From positions 62,001 to 126,000 of the forward strand of contig CAYTWH010000005.1 of the NCBI GenBank assembly GCA_964442075.1: a stretch of DNA of 64,000 nucleotides. Direction: 5' to 3'. The DNA is from CAYTAU01 sp964442075 (lineage in GTDB: Bacteria > Bacteroidota > Bacteroidia > Bacteroidales > CAYTAU01). The position numbers were made by a program, and so were the translations under genes. The notes beneath the pieces were generated by a model. It did no database searches. It worked only from the letters and a program-made list of their open reading frames with translations, and was not told the origin of the DNA. How positions within the stretch are numbered: the first letter of the stretch is position 1; each line of letters begins with the position of its first letter. Positions 9,776 to 18,102 of the stretch are shown piece by piece.

Positions 9776-10630
9776 TCATTTCCCCCGTTTTTTAGCAATT
9801 ACAAACATTATGTCATAAGTATTTATTGGTACTTTTAATTTGTTTGGGATTGATTTATAAATAGAGTTTGTAATTTTTCTGGGTTTTTTATTTAACATAA
9901 AAAGAGAATAAAATATCTGTTTTACACTTCTGTAAATATAAGGATATGTAATACTTTCAATTGTAAAACCATTATTACATAATAATTTTGATATTGTTTT
10001 TGCAGAAAAATAGTGCAAATGACTGGGTGGATGTATCATTCTCCATTTATGTTTTTTTATTCTCGGTATAAACCTATCAATATCTCCTGTTGTTATATAT
10101 ATTTTTCCTGCATCGCTTAATTCGTCATATGCTTTTTTTATATATAATTCAGGATATTGCAGGTGTTCAATTACATCCCACATAAAAATATCGCTGTACT
10201 TATTATTCGTATTATAATTTAAATAATCGGCTAATTCTAAGTGTTGATTAAATTCGTTTTTTCCATATTCAATTGCTTCTGTAACAATATCAATACCTAT
10301 ATATTTAATATTTTTAAGTCTTGAATTAATAGTTTCAGCAAAAAAACCATAAGCACAACCAATTTCCAAAACAGATTTAATGTCGTTTTCATTAAATTTT
10401 TTAAATATATAATTTAACCTTTTGTTGAAATTGCATTGCAGAGAATCTTTATCTTTAACATAGTCAGAATATTCTTCGCCTTTAAAATAATTTTCAGAAT
10501 AAATTTTGTTTAATTCATCATTGCTGATATCAATGTTGGCAGTAATAAAATTACAGGCTGTACACTTTTTTAAAGTGTTGTTATAGATAAGCTCAAAATC
10601 GCTATTATTACAAATAATACAATTTGTCAT
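9776..10630 (-). CDS. Class I SAM-dependent methyltransferase with N-terminal zinc-binding motif
   Basis: 284 aa. Two Cys pairs (C4/C7 and C23/C26) form a likely zinc site before the Rossmann methyltransferase fold; motif I reads VLEIGCAYGFFAE and an acidic turn follows (YIGIDIVTEAI). The later segments FMWDVIEHLQYPELYI and HPPSHLHYFSAKT are typical of the Methyltransf_23 group often found in sugar and polysaccharide loci. Its start codon shares one base with the stop of the upstream glycosyltransferase gene (TAATG arrangement), so the two are translationally coupled. The methyl acceptor is probably a sugar or lipid-linked glycan, by inference from context only. Confidence 0.8.
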   Translation of the reverse strand: MTNCIICNNSDFELIYNNTLKKCTACNFITANIDISNDELNKIYSENYFKGEEYSDYVKDKDSLQCNFNKRLNYIFKKFNENDIKSVLEIGCAYGFFAETINSRLKNIKYIGIDIVTEAIEYGKNEFNQHLELADYLNYNTNNKYSDIFMWDVIEHLQYPELYIKKAYDELSDAGKIYITTGDIDRFIPRIKKHKWRMIHPPSHLHYFSAKTISKLLCNNGFTIESITYPYIYRSVKQIFYSLFMLNKKPRKITNSIYKSIPNKLKVPINTYDIMFVIAKKRGK

Positions 10631-11553
10631 TAATTTTTTTCTTTGATAATATAGTTTGGGCGTCTTTTATTTTCCATAAATAATTTGCCAAGATATTCCC
10701 CTAAAATACCAATCATTATAAGTTGTATACCGCCAATAAATAAAACACTTACAATAACAGAAGTCCATCCTGTAATTGCTTTATCAGTAAAAATTACGGA
10801 ATATATAGCAAACAAGCCATATAAAAAGGCAATTGATGCAATAATAAAACCTATTACCATTGACAGATAAAGAGGTTTTGTACTAAATGATGTAATACCT
10901 GAAGCGGCAAATTTTATCATTTTTCTGTAAGTATATTTTGATTTTCCTGTTAAGCGTTTATTTTGCTTGTATCTAATAGTTGTTTGTTTAAATCCTATCC
11001 ATGAAACCAAGCCTCTGATAAATAAATAATTTTCCTTAAACTGTTTTAATTCATCAATAACTTTTCTGTCAAGAAGCCTAAAATCTGCAGCATCGTATGG
11101 AACATCAGTATCTGATATACTGTTTATTGTTTTATAAAATAATTTGGAAGTTAATTTTTTGAAAAATGGAACATTTTTTCCCTCTCTTACTGCATATACA
11201 ACATCAAAACCTTCTTTCCATTTATTAATAAGATTATCAATGATCCCAGGTGGATGTTGTAGGTCAGAATCAAGGCTGATAACACAATCGCCTTTAGAAT
11301 AATCAAAACCGGCTTTTAATGCATTTTGATGTCCAAAATTTCGTGATAAAGAAATAAATTTAACTTTTGTATCTTTTTCTGCAATAGTTTGAAGGTTTTT
11401 AAATGTAAGATCTGTACTTCCGTCATCAACAAAAATTATTTCATACTCTGAATATTTTATTAATATTTCAGTTAATTGGTCATATATAGGAACAATATTG
11501 TTTTCCTCATTATAACAAGGAATTATTATTGATATTTTAAAATTATTTGTCAT
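10630..11553 (-). CDS. Family 2 glycosyltransferase with two C-terminal membrane helices (polyprenyl-phosphate type)
   Basis: 307 aa from the ATG at 11553. The GT-A domain begins FKISIIIPCYNEENNIVPI and carries VDDGSTD and the metal-binding DSD in ISLDSDLQHPP, then RGLVSWIGFKQ. Two transmembrane helices lie at about residues 235-290. This layout is that of DPM1/GtrB/ArnC-like enzymes that move a sugar from a nucleotide donor to a polyprenyl phosphate on the cytoplasmic membrane. It is cotranscribed with the methyltransferase. An upstream in-frame start at 11628 would add 25 residues without family similarity, so I reject it. Confidence 0.87.
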   Translation of the reverse strand: MTNNFKISIIIPCYNEENNIVPIYDQLTEILIKYSEYEIIFVDDGSTDLTFKNLQTIAEKDTKVKFISLSRNFGHQNALKAGFDYSKGDCVISLDSDLQHPPGIIDNLINKWKEGFDVVYAVREGKNVPFFKKLTSKLFYKTINSISDTDVPYDAADFRLLDRKVIDELKQFKENYLFIRGLVSWIGFKQTTIRYKQNKRLTGKSKYTYRKMIKFAASGITSFSTKPLYLSMVIGFIIASIAFLYGLFAIYSVIFTDKAITGWTSVIVSVLFIGGIQLIMIGILGEYLGKLFMENKRRPNYIIKEKN

Positions 11554-11656
11554 ATTAATAAGCATCAATATTTTATTTTGTAAAAATAGTATTTTTTTAC
11601 AAATTCTATTACTTCCTGTATAACTCAATTAGTGACAAATTATTTTAAAATTTTAT

Positions 11657-11664
11657 TACTTTTG
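11657..11664 (+). promoter_or_regulatory. Bacteroidota -7 element (TACTTTTG)
   Basis: Matches TAnnTTTG, 31 bases before the ATG at 11696. There is no TTG at the ideal -33 position. Confidence 0.45.
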
Positions 11665-11695
11665 ATTTTTTTACCAATATTAGTTTAGAAAAAAT

Positions 11696-12304
11696 ATGAA
11701 TTTCTTGGCACACCTCTATTTATCTGGCAATTCTGACAATGTGAGATTTGGGAATTTAATAGGAGATTCTATTAAAGGAAAAAATTATTTAAAATTTCCA
11801 GAAGATATTTCAAGAGGCATTTTGTTGCACAGACGTATTGATGCTTTTACCGATAGTAATAAAATAGTTAAAGAATGTAAACCATTGTTTGTCGAAAAAT
11901 ATCATAAATATTCAGGGGTTGTTGTTGATATTGTCTTTGATCACTTTTTAGCAATAAATTGGAGTAAATATTCAAATCATGATTTGCATGCATTTTCCAG
12001 GCATGCTTATGCTATTCTTGTAAAAAATTATTCGCTAATACCATCTCGGATAAAGTTTTTCATGGCATTTATGATAGTGAATAATTGGCTTGAATCATAC
12101 AAAAAAATTGAATTTATAAGAAAAGTTTTCAATCGTATGCCATATAGAACATCTTTGCCTAACGAACCAGACTTTGTTATAAATACTATTGAAAATAATT
12201 ATCAATACTTAAACGAACAGTTTGATAAATTTTTTATTGAAATTAAAAAATATGTATCAACAGAATTTAATATAGTTTTTGATTATAATGAATTTAAAAA
12301 ATAA
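11696..12304 (+). CDS. acpH: Acyl carrier protein phosphodiesterase-like protein (DUF479)
   Basis: 202 aa, close to the roughly 193 aa of E. coli AcpH, which removes the 4'-phosphopantetheine arm from holo-ACP. Family motifs are present in order: MNFLAHLYLSG, RFGNLIGDSIKG, GILLHRRIDAFTD and VVVDIVFDHFLAINW; the conserved His and Asp residues of these blocks are the likely metal ligands of this HD-like fold. It has its own -7 promoter element. The next gene has a separate -7 element, so it may be monocistronic. Confidence 0.83.
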   Translation: MNFLAHLYLSGNSDNVRFGNLIGDSIKGKNYLKFPEDISRGILLHRRIDAFTDSNKIVKECKPLFVEKYHKYSGVVVDIVFDHFLAINWSKYSNHDLHAFSRHAYAILVKNYSLIPSRIKFFMAFMIVNNWLESYKKIEFIRKVFNRMPYRTSLPNEPDFVINTIENNYQYLNEQFDKFFIEIKKYVSTEFNIVFDYNEFKK

Positions 12305-12306
12305 AT

Positions 12307-12314
12307 TACATTTG
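12307..12314 (+). promoter_or_regulatory. Bacteroidota -7 element (TACATTTG)
   Basis: Matches TAnnTTTG, starting 2 bases after the preceding stop codon and 25 bases before the ATG at 12340. The nearest TTTG lies 25 bases upstream rather than the ideal 19. Confidence 0.45.
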
Positions 12315-12339
12315 TACATTAATTTAAAAAATAAAAAAA

Positions 12340-12705
12340 ATGGAAGAACAAGTAAATAATGTAAAATCAGATGAAGATAAAACAGTAGCAATTTTAGCCT
12401 ATATTACATTAATAGGATGGATAATTGCTTTGGTTATGCATAATGGCGACAACAAAACAAAACTTGGAGGATTTCATATTCGTCAATCCTTAGGAATTAT
12501 GGTTTATGCAGTTGCTATTTTAATTATTGGTTTTATTTTCGCATTTATACCATTTTTAGGAGCATTTATTAGTATTATTTTAAACTTATCAATTTTAGTT
12601 GTCTGGATTATGGGGCTTATTGGTGCAGCAAGTGGAGAAATGAAACCTTTACCGATAGTTGGACAATACTTTCAAGATTGGTTTGCAAGTGTGGCAAGAG
12701 ATTAA
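12340..12705 (+). CDS. DUF4870-like small membrane protein
   Basis: 121 aa with a charged N-terminus (about 17 residues) and three hydrophobic segments at about 18-35, 52-75 and 78-100. The spacing and motifs (DDKTVAILAYIT-type opening seen here as DEDKTVAILAYITLIGW, then FHIRQSLGIMVY, ending LPIVGQYFQDWF) match the DUF4870/Tic20-like group of small helical proteins. The function is unknown. It has its own -7 promoter element and the DUF4301 gene follows 49 bases later on the same strand. Confidence 0.72.
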   Translation: MEEQVNNVKSDEDKTVAILAYITLIGWIIALVMHNGDNKTKLGGFHIRQSLGIMVYAVAILIIGFIFAFIPFLGAFISIILNLSILVVWIMGLIGAASGEMKPLPIVGQYFQDWFASVARD

Positions 12706-12754
12706 TTTAATGCTACAAATTAGGGATCATCTTTAGAATCAAAGATTTTCACAA

Positions 12755-14284
12755 ATGTTTAATAAATCTGACCTTAAGTTTTTAAAAAATAAGAGTATCT
12801 TATTAAAAACTGTTGAAAAACAGATTTTTAATTTTAAAAACGGATTTCCGTATATACAGATATCAAAAGCAGCAACTATTAATAATGGTATATTAGAGAT
12901 AAATAATACTGATAAGGTAAAATTTATTGATTTTTACGAAAACAATCTGCCAAAAGATATTGTAAAATTTGTTCCCGCCTCAGGTGCTGCAAGCAGAATG
13001 TTTAACTCTCTATATGCTTTTAATAAACTTTATCAAGGAGATGATTCGGGTTACATTGATTTTATGAAATCAAGCGGATTAAATTCTGTTATGAAATTAA
13101 TGATGAAGATTGAGAAATTTGCTTTTTATAATGATTTGAATGAGTTGTTGCAACAAAAAGGCAAGGATATCAAAAAAATGATTGATTACATGGATTATGC
13201 AGGAGTGATAGATGCAATTCTTGATGAATCTGGTTTAAATTATGGTCAATTACCAAAAGGTCTTTTAAAATTTCATAATTATTTTGGAGGATACAGCAGA
13301 ACTGCAGTTGAAGAACATCTTGTTGAGGGAGTTTTATATTGTAAAGACAACAAGGGAAAATCTAAAATTCACTTAACAGTATCACCTGAACATAAAGTAT
13401 TTTTTCAAAATAAAATTAAAGAAGTAATTAAGCAGTATGAAAAACAATTTAAGATTGATCTTAAAATATCATATTCAATTCAAAAACCTTCAACTGATAC
13501 AATAGCCGTAGATATAGAAAATAATCCTTTCAGAAATAATGATGGCACTTTACTTTTCAGACCCGGAGGACATGGAGCATTAATTGAAAATTTAAATGAT
13601 ATTAATGCAGATATTATTTTTATAAAAAACATTGACAATGTTGTTCCTGATAATTTGAAAACCGAAACAATAGTTTATAAAAAGATTATTGCCGGAGTAC
13701 TGTTATATTATCAGCAAAAAATATTTAATTACTTGAAGGAGCTTGAAAACAATCAAATAACAGATAATTTAATTAATGAAATTAAACTGTTTTTGGAAAA
13801 AGACCTTTGTGTTTTACCCGAAACTCGTGAAGTTTCAATCTCTTATTTAAAAGAAAAACTTAACAGGCCATTGCGTGTTTGTGGAATGGTTAAAAATGAA
13901 GGAGAACCAGGAGGTGGTCCTTTTTGGTGTATAAATTCTGATAAAACGGTTTCATTGCAAATTGTAGAAAGTTCACAAATTGATATAAATAACAAAGCAC
14001 AATTAGAAATATTAAAAAATGCCACTCATTTTAATCCTGTTGATATTGTTTGTGCAATAAAAGATTATAAAGGCAAAAAATTTGACTTGAAAAAGTATGT
14101 AGACTACAAAACAGGTTTTATTTCTGAGAAAACACAAGACGGGAAAAAACTTAAAGCACAAGAACTACCGGGCTTATGGAATGGGGCAATGGCAGACTGG
14201 AATACAATTTTTGTAGAAGTCCCAATAATTACTTTCAATCCTGTTAAAACTATAAATGATCTTTTAAGAGATGAGCATCAATAA
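12755..14284 (+). CDS. DUF4301 family protein
   Basis: 509 aa, a full-length member of a family largely restricted to Bacteroidota. The conserved block KFVPASGAASRMFNSL near residues 70-85 resembles the glycine-rich substrate loop of sugar nucleotidyltransferases, and FRPGGHGALIENLNDI near 270 and GEPGGGPFWCIN near 390 look like further active-site loops. A nucleotidyltransferase-like activity is therefore possible, but that is inference from motif appearance only. A strong bidirectional hairpin follows the stop codon directly. Confidence 0.75.
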   Translation: MFNKSDLKFLKNKSILLKTVEKQIFNFKNGFPYIQISKAATINNGILEINNTDKVKFIDFYENNLPKDIVKFVPASGAASRMFNSLYAFNKLYQGDDSGYIDFMKSSGLNSVMKLMMKIEKFAFYNDLNELLQQKGKDIKKMIDYMDYAGVIDAILDESGLNYGQLPKGLLKFHNYFGGYSRTAVEEHLVEGVLYCKDNKGKSKIHLTVSPEHKVFFQNKIKEVIKQYEKQFKIDLKISYSIQKPSTDTIAVDIENNPFRNNDGTLLFRPGGHGALIENLNDINADIIFIKNIDNVVPDNLKTETIVYKKIIAGVLLYYQQKIFNYLKELENNQITDNLINEIKLFLEKDLCVLPETREVSISYLKEKLNRPLRVCGMVKNEGEPGGGPFWCINSDKTVSLQIVESSQIDINNKAQLEILKNATHFNPVDIVCAIKDYKGKKFDLKKYVDYKTGFISEKTQDGKKLKAQELPGLWNGAMADWNTIFVEVPIITFNPVKTINDLLRDEHQ

Positions 14285-14317
14285 AAAAAGCAAATAAATA
14301 TTTATTTGCTTTTTTTT
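14283..14317. terminator. Bidirectional intrinsic terminator
   Basis: A perfect palindrome centred on AGCAAATAAATATTTATTTGCT-type arms flanked by an A-run and a T-run lies between the convergent DUF4301 gene and the gene at 14331-14774, and can terminate both. Confidence 0.85.
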
Positions 14318-14330
14318 AAAATTCAAGAAT

Positions 14331-14774
14331 TTATTTTTTAAATATATATCTAGTAATAAAAAGCCCTTGTTTATCATCCTTACTCCCTTTACTTTCAACT
14401 CCACTCAATACAAAAACAAGTTCCCATCCTTCTTTTGCCATTTCATTAAGTTTAGAAGAAATTAATGCATCGTTTGAAGCAACATTTTGGAAATTAATAC
14501 CTACTCCACTATAGAAGTTGAGTAATTTTGTTTCAGACATTTTGTCGATTTTTGCATCACCTCTTTTAACGTTCCCCTGTCCACTGTCTTTTCCTCCTGT
14601 TCTTTCAGTAGTAAAATCAGCATAATTTAATGGTTGTTGATGCTCAACAATTCTAGACCTACCTAATCCCATTGGAACAACAGATTCAATTACTGTAATA
14701 ACCTTGTACTCTTGAGCATTTATTGTAAATATAAGTGCAAAAGCCAAAATACTTAATAATAACGATTTTTTCAT
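14331..14774 (-). CDS. Small secreted protein with a DUF4177-like C-terminus
   Basis: 147 aa with a clear signal peptide (MKKSLLLSILAFALIFTINA). The C-terminal 45 residues (LNEMAKEGWELVFVL...GLFITRYIFKK) follow the pattern of DUF4177-type small domains, in which a W-E-L-V block precedes a basic beta strand. The middle (residues 25-95) is polar and unrecognised. A -7 promoter element (TACATTTG) is 63 bases upstream. The function is unknown; a second DUF4177-like protein is at 52645-52836. Confidence 0.7.
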   Translation of the reverse strand: MKKSLLLSILAFALIFTINAQEYKVITVIESVVPMGLGRSRIVEHQQPLNYADFTTERTGGKDSGQGNVKRGDAKIDKMSETKLLNFYSGVGINFQNVASNDALISSKLNEMAKEGWELVFVLSGVESKGSKDDKQGLFITRYIFKK

Positions 14775-14836
14775 AGTTTAAATTTTAAAAATTACCTACT
14801 CTTATAACGATTTTCGGTTTACTCGTTTAATACATA

Positions 14837-14844
14837 CAAATGTA
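14837..14844 (-). promoter_or_regulatory. Bacteroidota -7 element (TACATTTG)
   Basis: Matches TAnnTTTG on the coding strand 62 bases before the ATG at 14774. No -33 TTG is at the ideal distance. Confidence 0.4.
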
Positions 14845-14974
14845 AAAAAATTTTATATGTAAAAAAAATGATTCAATTAAATCCGATTCCATATCCGTAT
14901 AATCATTAAGAAATGCATTGATGATTATGTTAAAAAACAATTTGTAAATTAAATAATGACTAATAAATATTCTG

Positions 14975-14982
14975 TATCTTTG
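14975..14982 (+). promoter_or_regulatory. Bacteroidota -7 element (TATCTTTG)
   Basis: Matches TAnnTTTG, 14 bases before the ATG at 14997, giving a very short leader. It supports the reality of the 69-codon gene. Confidence 0.5.
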
Positions 14983-14996
14983 AGAAAAAATCAATA

Positions 14997-15206
14997 ATGA
15001 GAACTATAGATACAACCAAATTATCATCCGATGAATGTTGGGGAGTTCAGATTAATGGATTAAAACATTGTGAAAATTGTAAATGGACAGGTATAAGTGC
15101 CTGCGAAGGAAAAAATATTGTTAAAACAGGATACAACTCAAAAGGATACAAAATTGGATTTTATGGAATTGAAAACGAAGGCAAAACAGAAAAACAAGAG
15201 AAATAA
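14997..15206 (+). CDS. Small cysteine-rich hypothetical protein
   Basis: 69 aa, cytoplasmic, with cysteines at 14, 25, 28 and 35 in the layout C-x10-C-x2-C-x6-C (ECWGVQ, CENCKW, ACEGKNI), which could bind one zinc or an Fe-S cluster. A -7 promoter element stands directly upstream, and the stop codon is 1 base from the end of the convergent gene, so the space is fully used. I have seen similar short proteins with a K-N-I-x-x-T-G pattern in other Bacteroidota; no function is known. Confidence 0.6.
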   Translation: MRTIDTTKLSSDECWGVQINGLKHCENCKWTGISACEGKNIVKTGYNSKGYKIGFYGIENEGKTEKQEK

Positions 15207-15207
15207 A

Positions 15208-15861
15208 TTAAAACTTCAAACAAAATCCTGTTGTAAGATTAAATCCTGATAAATTTATTATTAAAGGCTCAATACCTTCTTTAACTGTAATTACTAAATC
15301 TCTGTTGTTGTACAACATATTGTATTGATATACAGCATAGGCTCCATGAAAATAAAATCCCAGTGAATTATTAAAATAATGATTAAACCCAAAGCCAATG
15401 TGATAGAAATATCCATAACCGTTCAATCCATCAATTTTTTTTCTGTTTCTCCAAATAAATTCTGAATGACCTAAACATAAATCTAAAAAAACAATATCGT
15501 TGGAACTGTTTAAAAGCAAAATTTTACTATTTATTCCAAAATTGATTGTTCTGGCATATGTATTTGTAGAATCAAGATTGGTTGGGATATTATTATATTG
15601 CATTGATAGTCCCACAGACAATCTGTCAAGAATAAAATAATTTACATTTACAGGAAATAATATTTTAGCAGTATTTATACCTGTCTCAGGCACTTCGTTT
15701 ATATCGTTTGATGCAACACCATATAAGCCAATTCCTATACCCGTACTTATATCAAAATTACCTTTTTGAAACGATTGCGAAAAAATAAAATTGCAAGCAA
15801 AGAATAATAAAACAATTAATATTGTTTTTTTAAAAAACGGTATTTTATTTTGTATCGGCAT
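15208..15861 (-). CDS. Probable outer-membrane beta-barrel protein
   Basis: 217 aa from the ATG at 15861 (MPIQNKIPFFKKTILIVLLF), giving a signal peptide that ends near ACNFIFSQ. The mature part has alternating hydrophobic strands with aromatic girdle residues (VNYFILDRLSVGLSMQY, YGYFYHIGFGFNHYF, LSGFNLTTGFCLKF) and a C-terminal Phe, as in small outer-membrane barrels. The gene overlaps the 3' end of the GT4 gene by 17 bases on the same strand, so the two are coupled. Longer starts at 15882 and 15900 exist but give poor signal peptides. Confidence 0.7.
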   Translation of the reverse strand: MPIQNKIPFFKKTILIVLLFFACNFIFSQSFQKGNFDISTGIGIGLYGVASNDINEVPETGINTAKILFPVNVNYFILDRLSVGLSMQYNNIPTNLDSTNTYARTINFGINSKILLLNSSNDIVFLDLCLGHSEFIWRNRKKIDGLNGYGYFYHIGFGFNHYFNNSLGFYFHGAYAVYQYNMLYNNRDLVITVKEGIEPLIINLSGFNLTTGFCLKF

Positions 15862-17014
15862 ATTTTTTATAAACTTCTTCATAAACAGCAATATATTCAT
15901 CTACTGTTCTTTCCCATGAATAAGTTTCAACTATTTTTAGTCCTTTTTCAATCAGTTTTTCCTGAAGATCTTTATTGCTATATAATTTAAACATAGAAGC
16001 TGCCATGTCTTCAACACTATAAGGATCTGTATGTATTGCAGCATCTTCTGTTATTTCGGGCATAGCGGTAACATTAGAAGTAACAATAGGCGCACGAGAA
16101 TACATAGCTTCTAATAACGGTATGCCAAAGCCTTCATAAAGCGAGGGATAAATTAAAAAGTCTGTTATACTGTATAAAGCATCAAGTTTATCGTCACTAA
16201 TAAAACCTGTGAAAACAATTTTGTCTTCTAATTCTGTCTCGCTTACAGCTTTATCACAAAGTTTTTTCATTTCATCCTGATAGGGTGCATTTGAAACACT
16301 TCCGGTTATTAATAGTTTGCCTTTATATTCTGATTTATCAACAAAAACCTTAAAGGCATGAATTAGCCGTACAATATTCTTTCTTTCGTGAATTCCTCCA
16401 ACATTCAGGATAAATCCATTTTCAAGTTCAAACCTTGTTTTAAGGTCATCAATTAATGTTTGGCTTGGTGTTAATGGTCTTCTTAATCCATTTGGGATAA
16501 CACGTATTTTTTCTATTGGTACTCCAACTTTTTCAGATATATCCTTTTTTGAAAAATTGGATATTGTAACAACAATATCATTCAACTCACATGCTCTTTT
16601 TATACCAGGCTTATAAAGATGTTTATTTGTATGTTCGTCCATTGCTTCACGAAATGTAAATGGAATTACATCGTGGATAGTTAAGATTGTTGCCGCCTTC
16701 TTATTTGAAGGGAAACTCCAGTTATATGGAAAATGTATTACTCCTGCATCTTCCTGTTCTGCAATATCCTGAATAACTGTTGAATCAATTAACTCATTTT
16801 CCTCCGAGATTGAATGATTATCGACATCTAATGGGATAATTTTTAAATTAGAATCGTTGCTAAATAATTCTTCAACATTTTTTAATGACCTCTTTTTACA
16901 TAATAATACCACAAAATGACCTTTGGCAATAACACCTTTGGTTATCTGAATAACAACCTGTTCAACACCGCCAATTACTCCATCATATTTGCGAAAATCC
17001 ATTACTATCTTCAT
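15845..17014 (-). CDS. Family 4 glycosyltransferase (GT-B fold)
   Basis: 389 aa. N-terminal half opens MKIVMDFRKYDGVIGGVEQV with the glycine-rich loop of GT4 enzymes; the donor-binding half shows ILNVGGIHERKNIVRLI and the signature LIYPSLYEGFGIPLLEAMYS followed by PIVTSNVTAMPEITEDAA, whose Glu residues contact the nucleotide-sugar. It is cytoplasmic and transfers a hexose to a glycan or lipid acceptor that cannot be told from the sequence. It stands alone except for the overlapping membrane-barrel gene. A -7 element (TAGGTTTG) lies 39 bases upstream. Confidence 0.9.
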   Translation of the reverse strand: MKIVMDFRKYDGVIGGVEQVVIQITKGVIAKGHFVVLLCKKRSLKNVEELFSNDSNLKIIPLDVDNHSISEENELIDSTVIQDIAEQEDAGVIHFPYNWSFPSNKKAATILTIHDVIPFTFREAMDEHTNKHLYKPGIKRACELNDIVVTISNFSKKDISEKVGVPIEKIRVIPNGLRRPLTPSQTLIDDLKTRFELENGFILNVGGIHERKNIVRLIHAFKVFVDKSEYKGKLLITGSVSNAPYQDEMKKLCDKAVSETELEDKIVFTGFISDDKLDALYSITDFLIYPSLYEGFGIPLLEAMYSRAPIVTSNVTAMPEITEDAAIHTDPYSVEDMAASMFKLYSNKDLQEKLIEKGLKIVETYSWERTVDEYIAVYEEVYKKYADTK

Positions 17015-17052
17015 AACTAAATGCTTTTTAAATTTTTTGTTGTGTATAATTG

Positions 17053-17060
17053 CAAACCTA
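17053..17060 (-). promoter_or_regulatory. Bacteroidota -7 element (TAGGTTTG)
   Basis: Matches TAnnTTTG on the coding strand, 38 bases upstream of the ATG at 17014. No good -33 element was found at 19 bases. Confidence 0.4.
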
Positions 17061-17230
17061 CATATATTTTTTTGTAAAAATATACATAAACAGGATGAAA
17101 AAAAAATATATGTAGGTTACCTCTGGTAAATTAAATACTTTTTTACAGAGGAAATATAATGATTTTTATACGCTTGACAATTTTTTTATAATCAAATCTT
17201 GAAGATTTAAAAAATGCATAGATTTAATCC

Positions 17231-17238
17231 TATATTTG
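17231..17238 (+). promoter_or_regulatory. Bacteroidota -7 element (TATATTTG)
   Basis: Matches TAnnTTTG, 36 bases before the ATG at 17275. No TTG at 19 bases upstream. Confidence 0.45.
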
Positions 17239-17274
17239 AATAATTCTGATTAATTTTGAGTATAATTTTATAAA

Positions 17275-18102
17275 ATGAAATATATTAAAAACCAAAATTC
17301 GAAAATATTATACAGCGATTTCAGGAAACAAATAGTTGAAGATTACAAATTTGCTGTTTATAGTCGTAATATAGGTATAACATGCAAAAAAAACATTTTA
17401 AAAGGGAAAGAACTTGTTAATATTGCTATAGCAAAAACCTTAAGAGAAGGTGATAACAATTTTGAAAGTTATGGCAATTTGGTCTCTCAGATAATTAACA
17501 AATCCGTATCAATTACAGAACTATGCAATACTAAAGCCATTAGTACAGAAACCCAAATGTTACAATTATTGGAATTCGCAAAAAAAACTAAAAACTCAAA
17601 TGAAAAAAAAGTTGCTTATGGTTCAATAAGAAATATAAGAACGCATGATAAAAGTTTCTGGGAAACAATAAGTATTGCCGCCGATTTGCAATTACCAATG
17701 GCTGTTTCTGTTTGGAATGACGGGAGTGAACTAATAGAGGAGAAAAACCAAGCTGACACAAAAAAATATTTATTGGAATCATTACAAAAACTTGAGCAAA
17801 AAATTAACGAAAAGAAATTATTAATATTTAATGTTAAGGGATGGGATTATTCCGGTATTATTAAAATTTACATGAATAGAATTTCATTATGCAGAAATAG
17901 TAAAGTTCCTGTTATTTTTAATATTGAAGAAATGATGCAATTAGAAAAAAACTCCGATACTCTTAAAAACAAACTTGAGTATGAAAAAGAATACGACCCC
18001 ATTACAAAAATGTATGATTGGATAATTAATAATAATATTGCTAGCATTGAAGAATTAGAGGAAATTAAAAAACGTATTGAAAAGGAAGTTGTTTTAAATT
18101 AA
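17275..18102 (+). CDS. Degenerate 2-oxoacid dehydrogenase E1-alpha-like protein (likely pseudoenzyme)
   Basis: 275 aa that follow, in order, the alpha half of Bacteroidota thiamine-diphosphate E1 enzymes: GKELVNIAIAKTLREGDN near residue 45, FWETISIAADLQLPMAVSVW near 125-144, IFNVKGWDYSGIIKIYMNRI near 182-201, and LEYEKEYDPITKMYDWIINN near 240-259. In the active family the block before F-W/F-E-T reads I-G-[DN]-A-S-T-S-E-G and holds the start of the cofactor-binding motif; here it is SIRNIRTHDKS, so the glycine and following residues are replaced. The substrate-loop region between residues 75 and 95 is also much shorter than in the active enzymes, and the fused beta half is absent. The frame is open and has a -7 promoter element, so it is probably expressed. 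Catalysis is unlikely. The last 4 bases overlap the convergent rlmB. Confidence 0.65.
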   Translation: MKYIKNQNSKILYSDFRKQIVEDYKFAVYSRNIGITCKKNILKGKELVNIAIAKTLREGDNNFESYGNLVSQIINKSVSITELCNTKAISTETQMLQLLEFAKKTKNSNEKKVAYGSIRNIRTHDKSFWETISIAADLQLPMAVSVWNDGSELIEEKNQADTKKYLLESLQKLEQKINEKKLLIFNVKGWDYSGIIKIYMNRISLCRNSKVPVIFNIEEMMQLEKNSDTLKNKLEYEKEYDPITKMYDWIINNNIASIEELEEIKKRIEKEVVLN

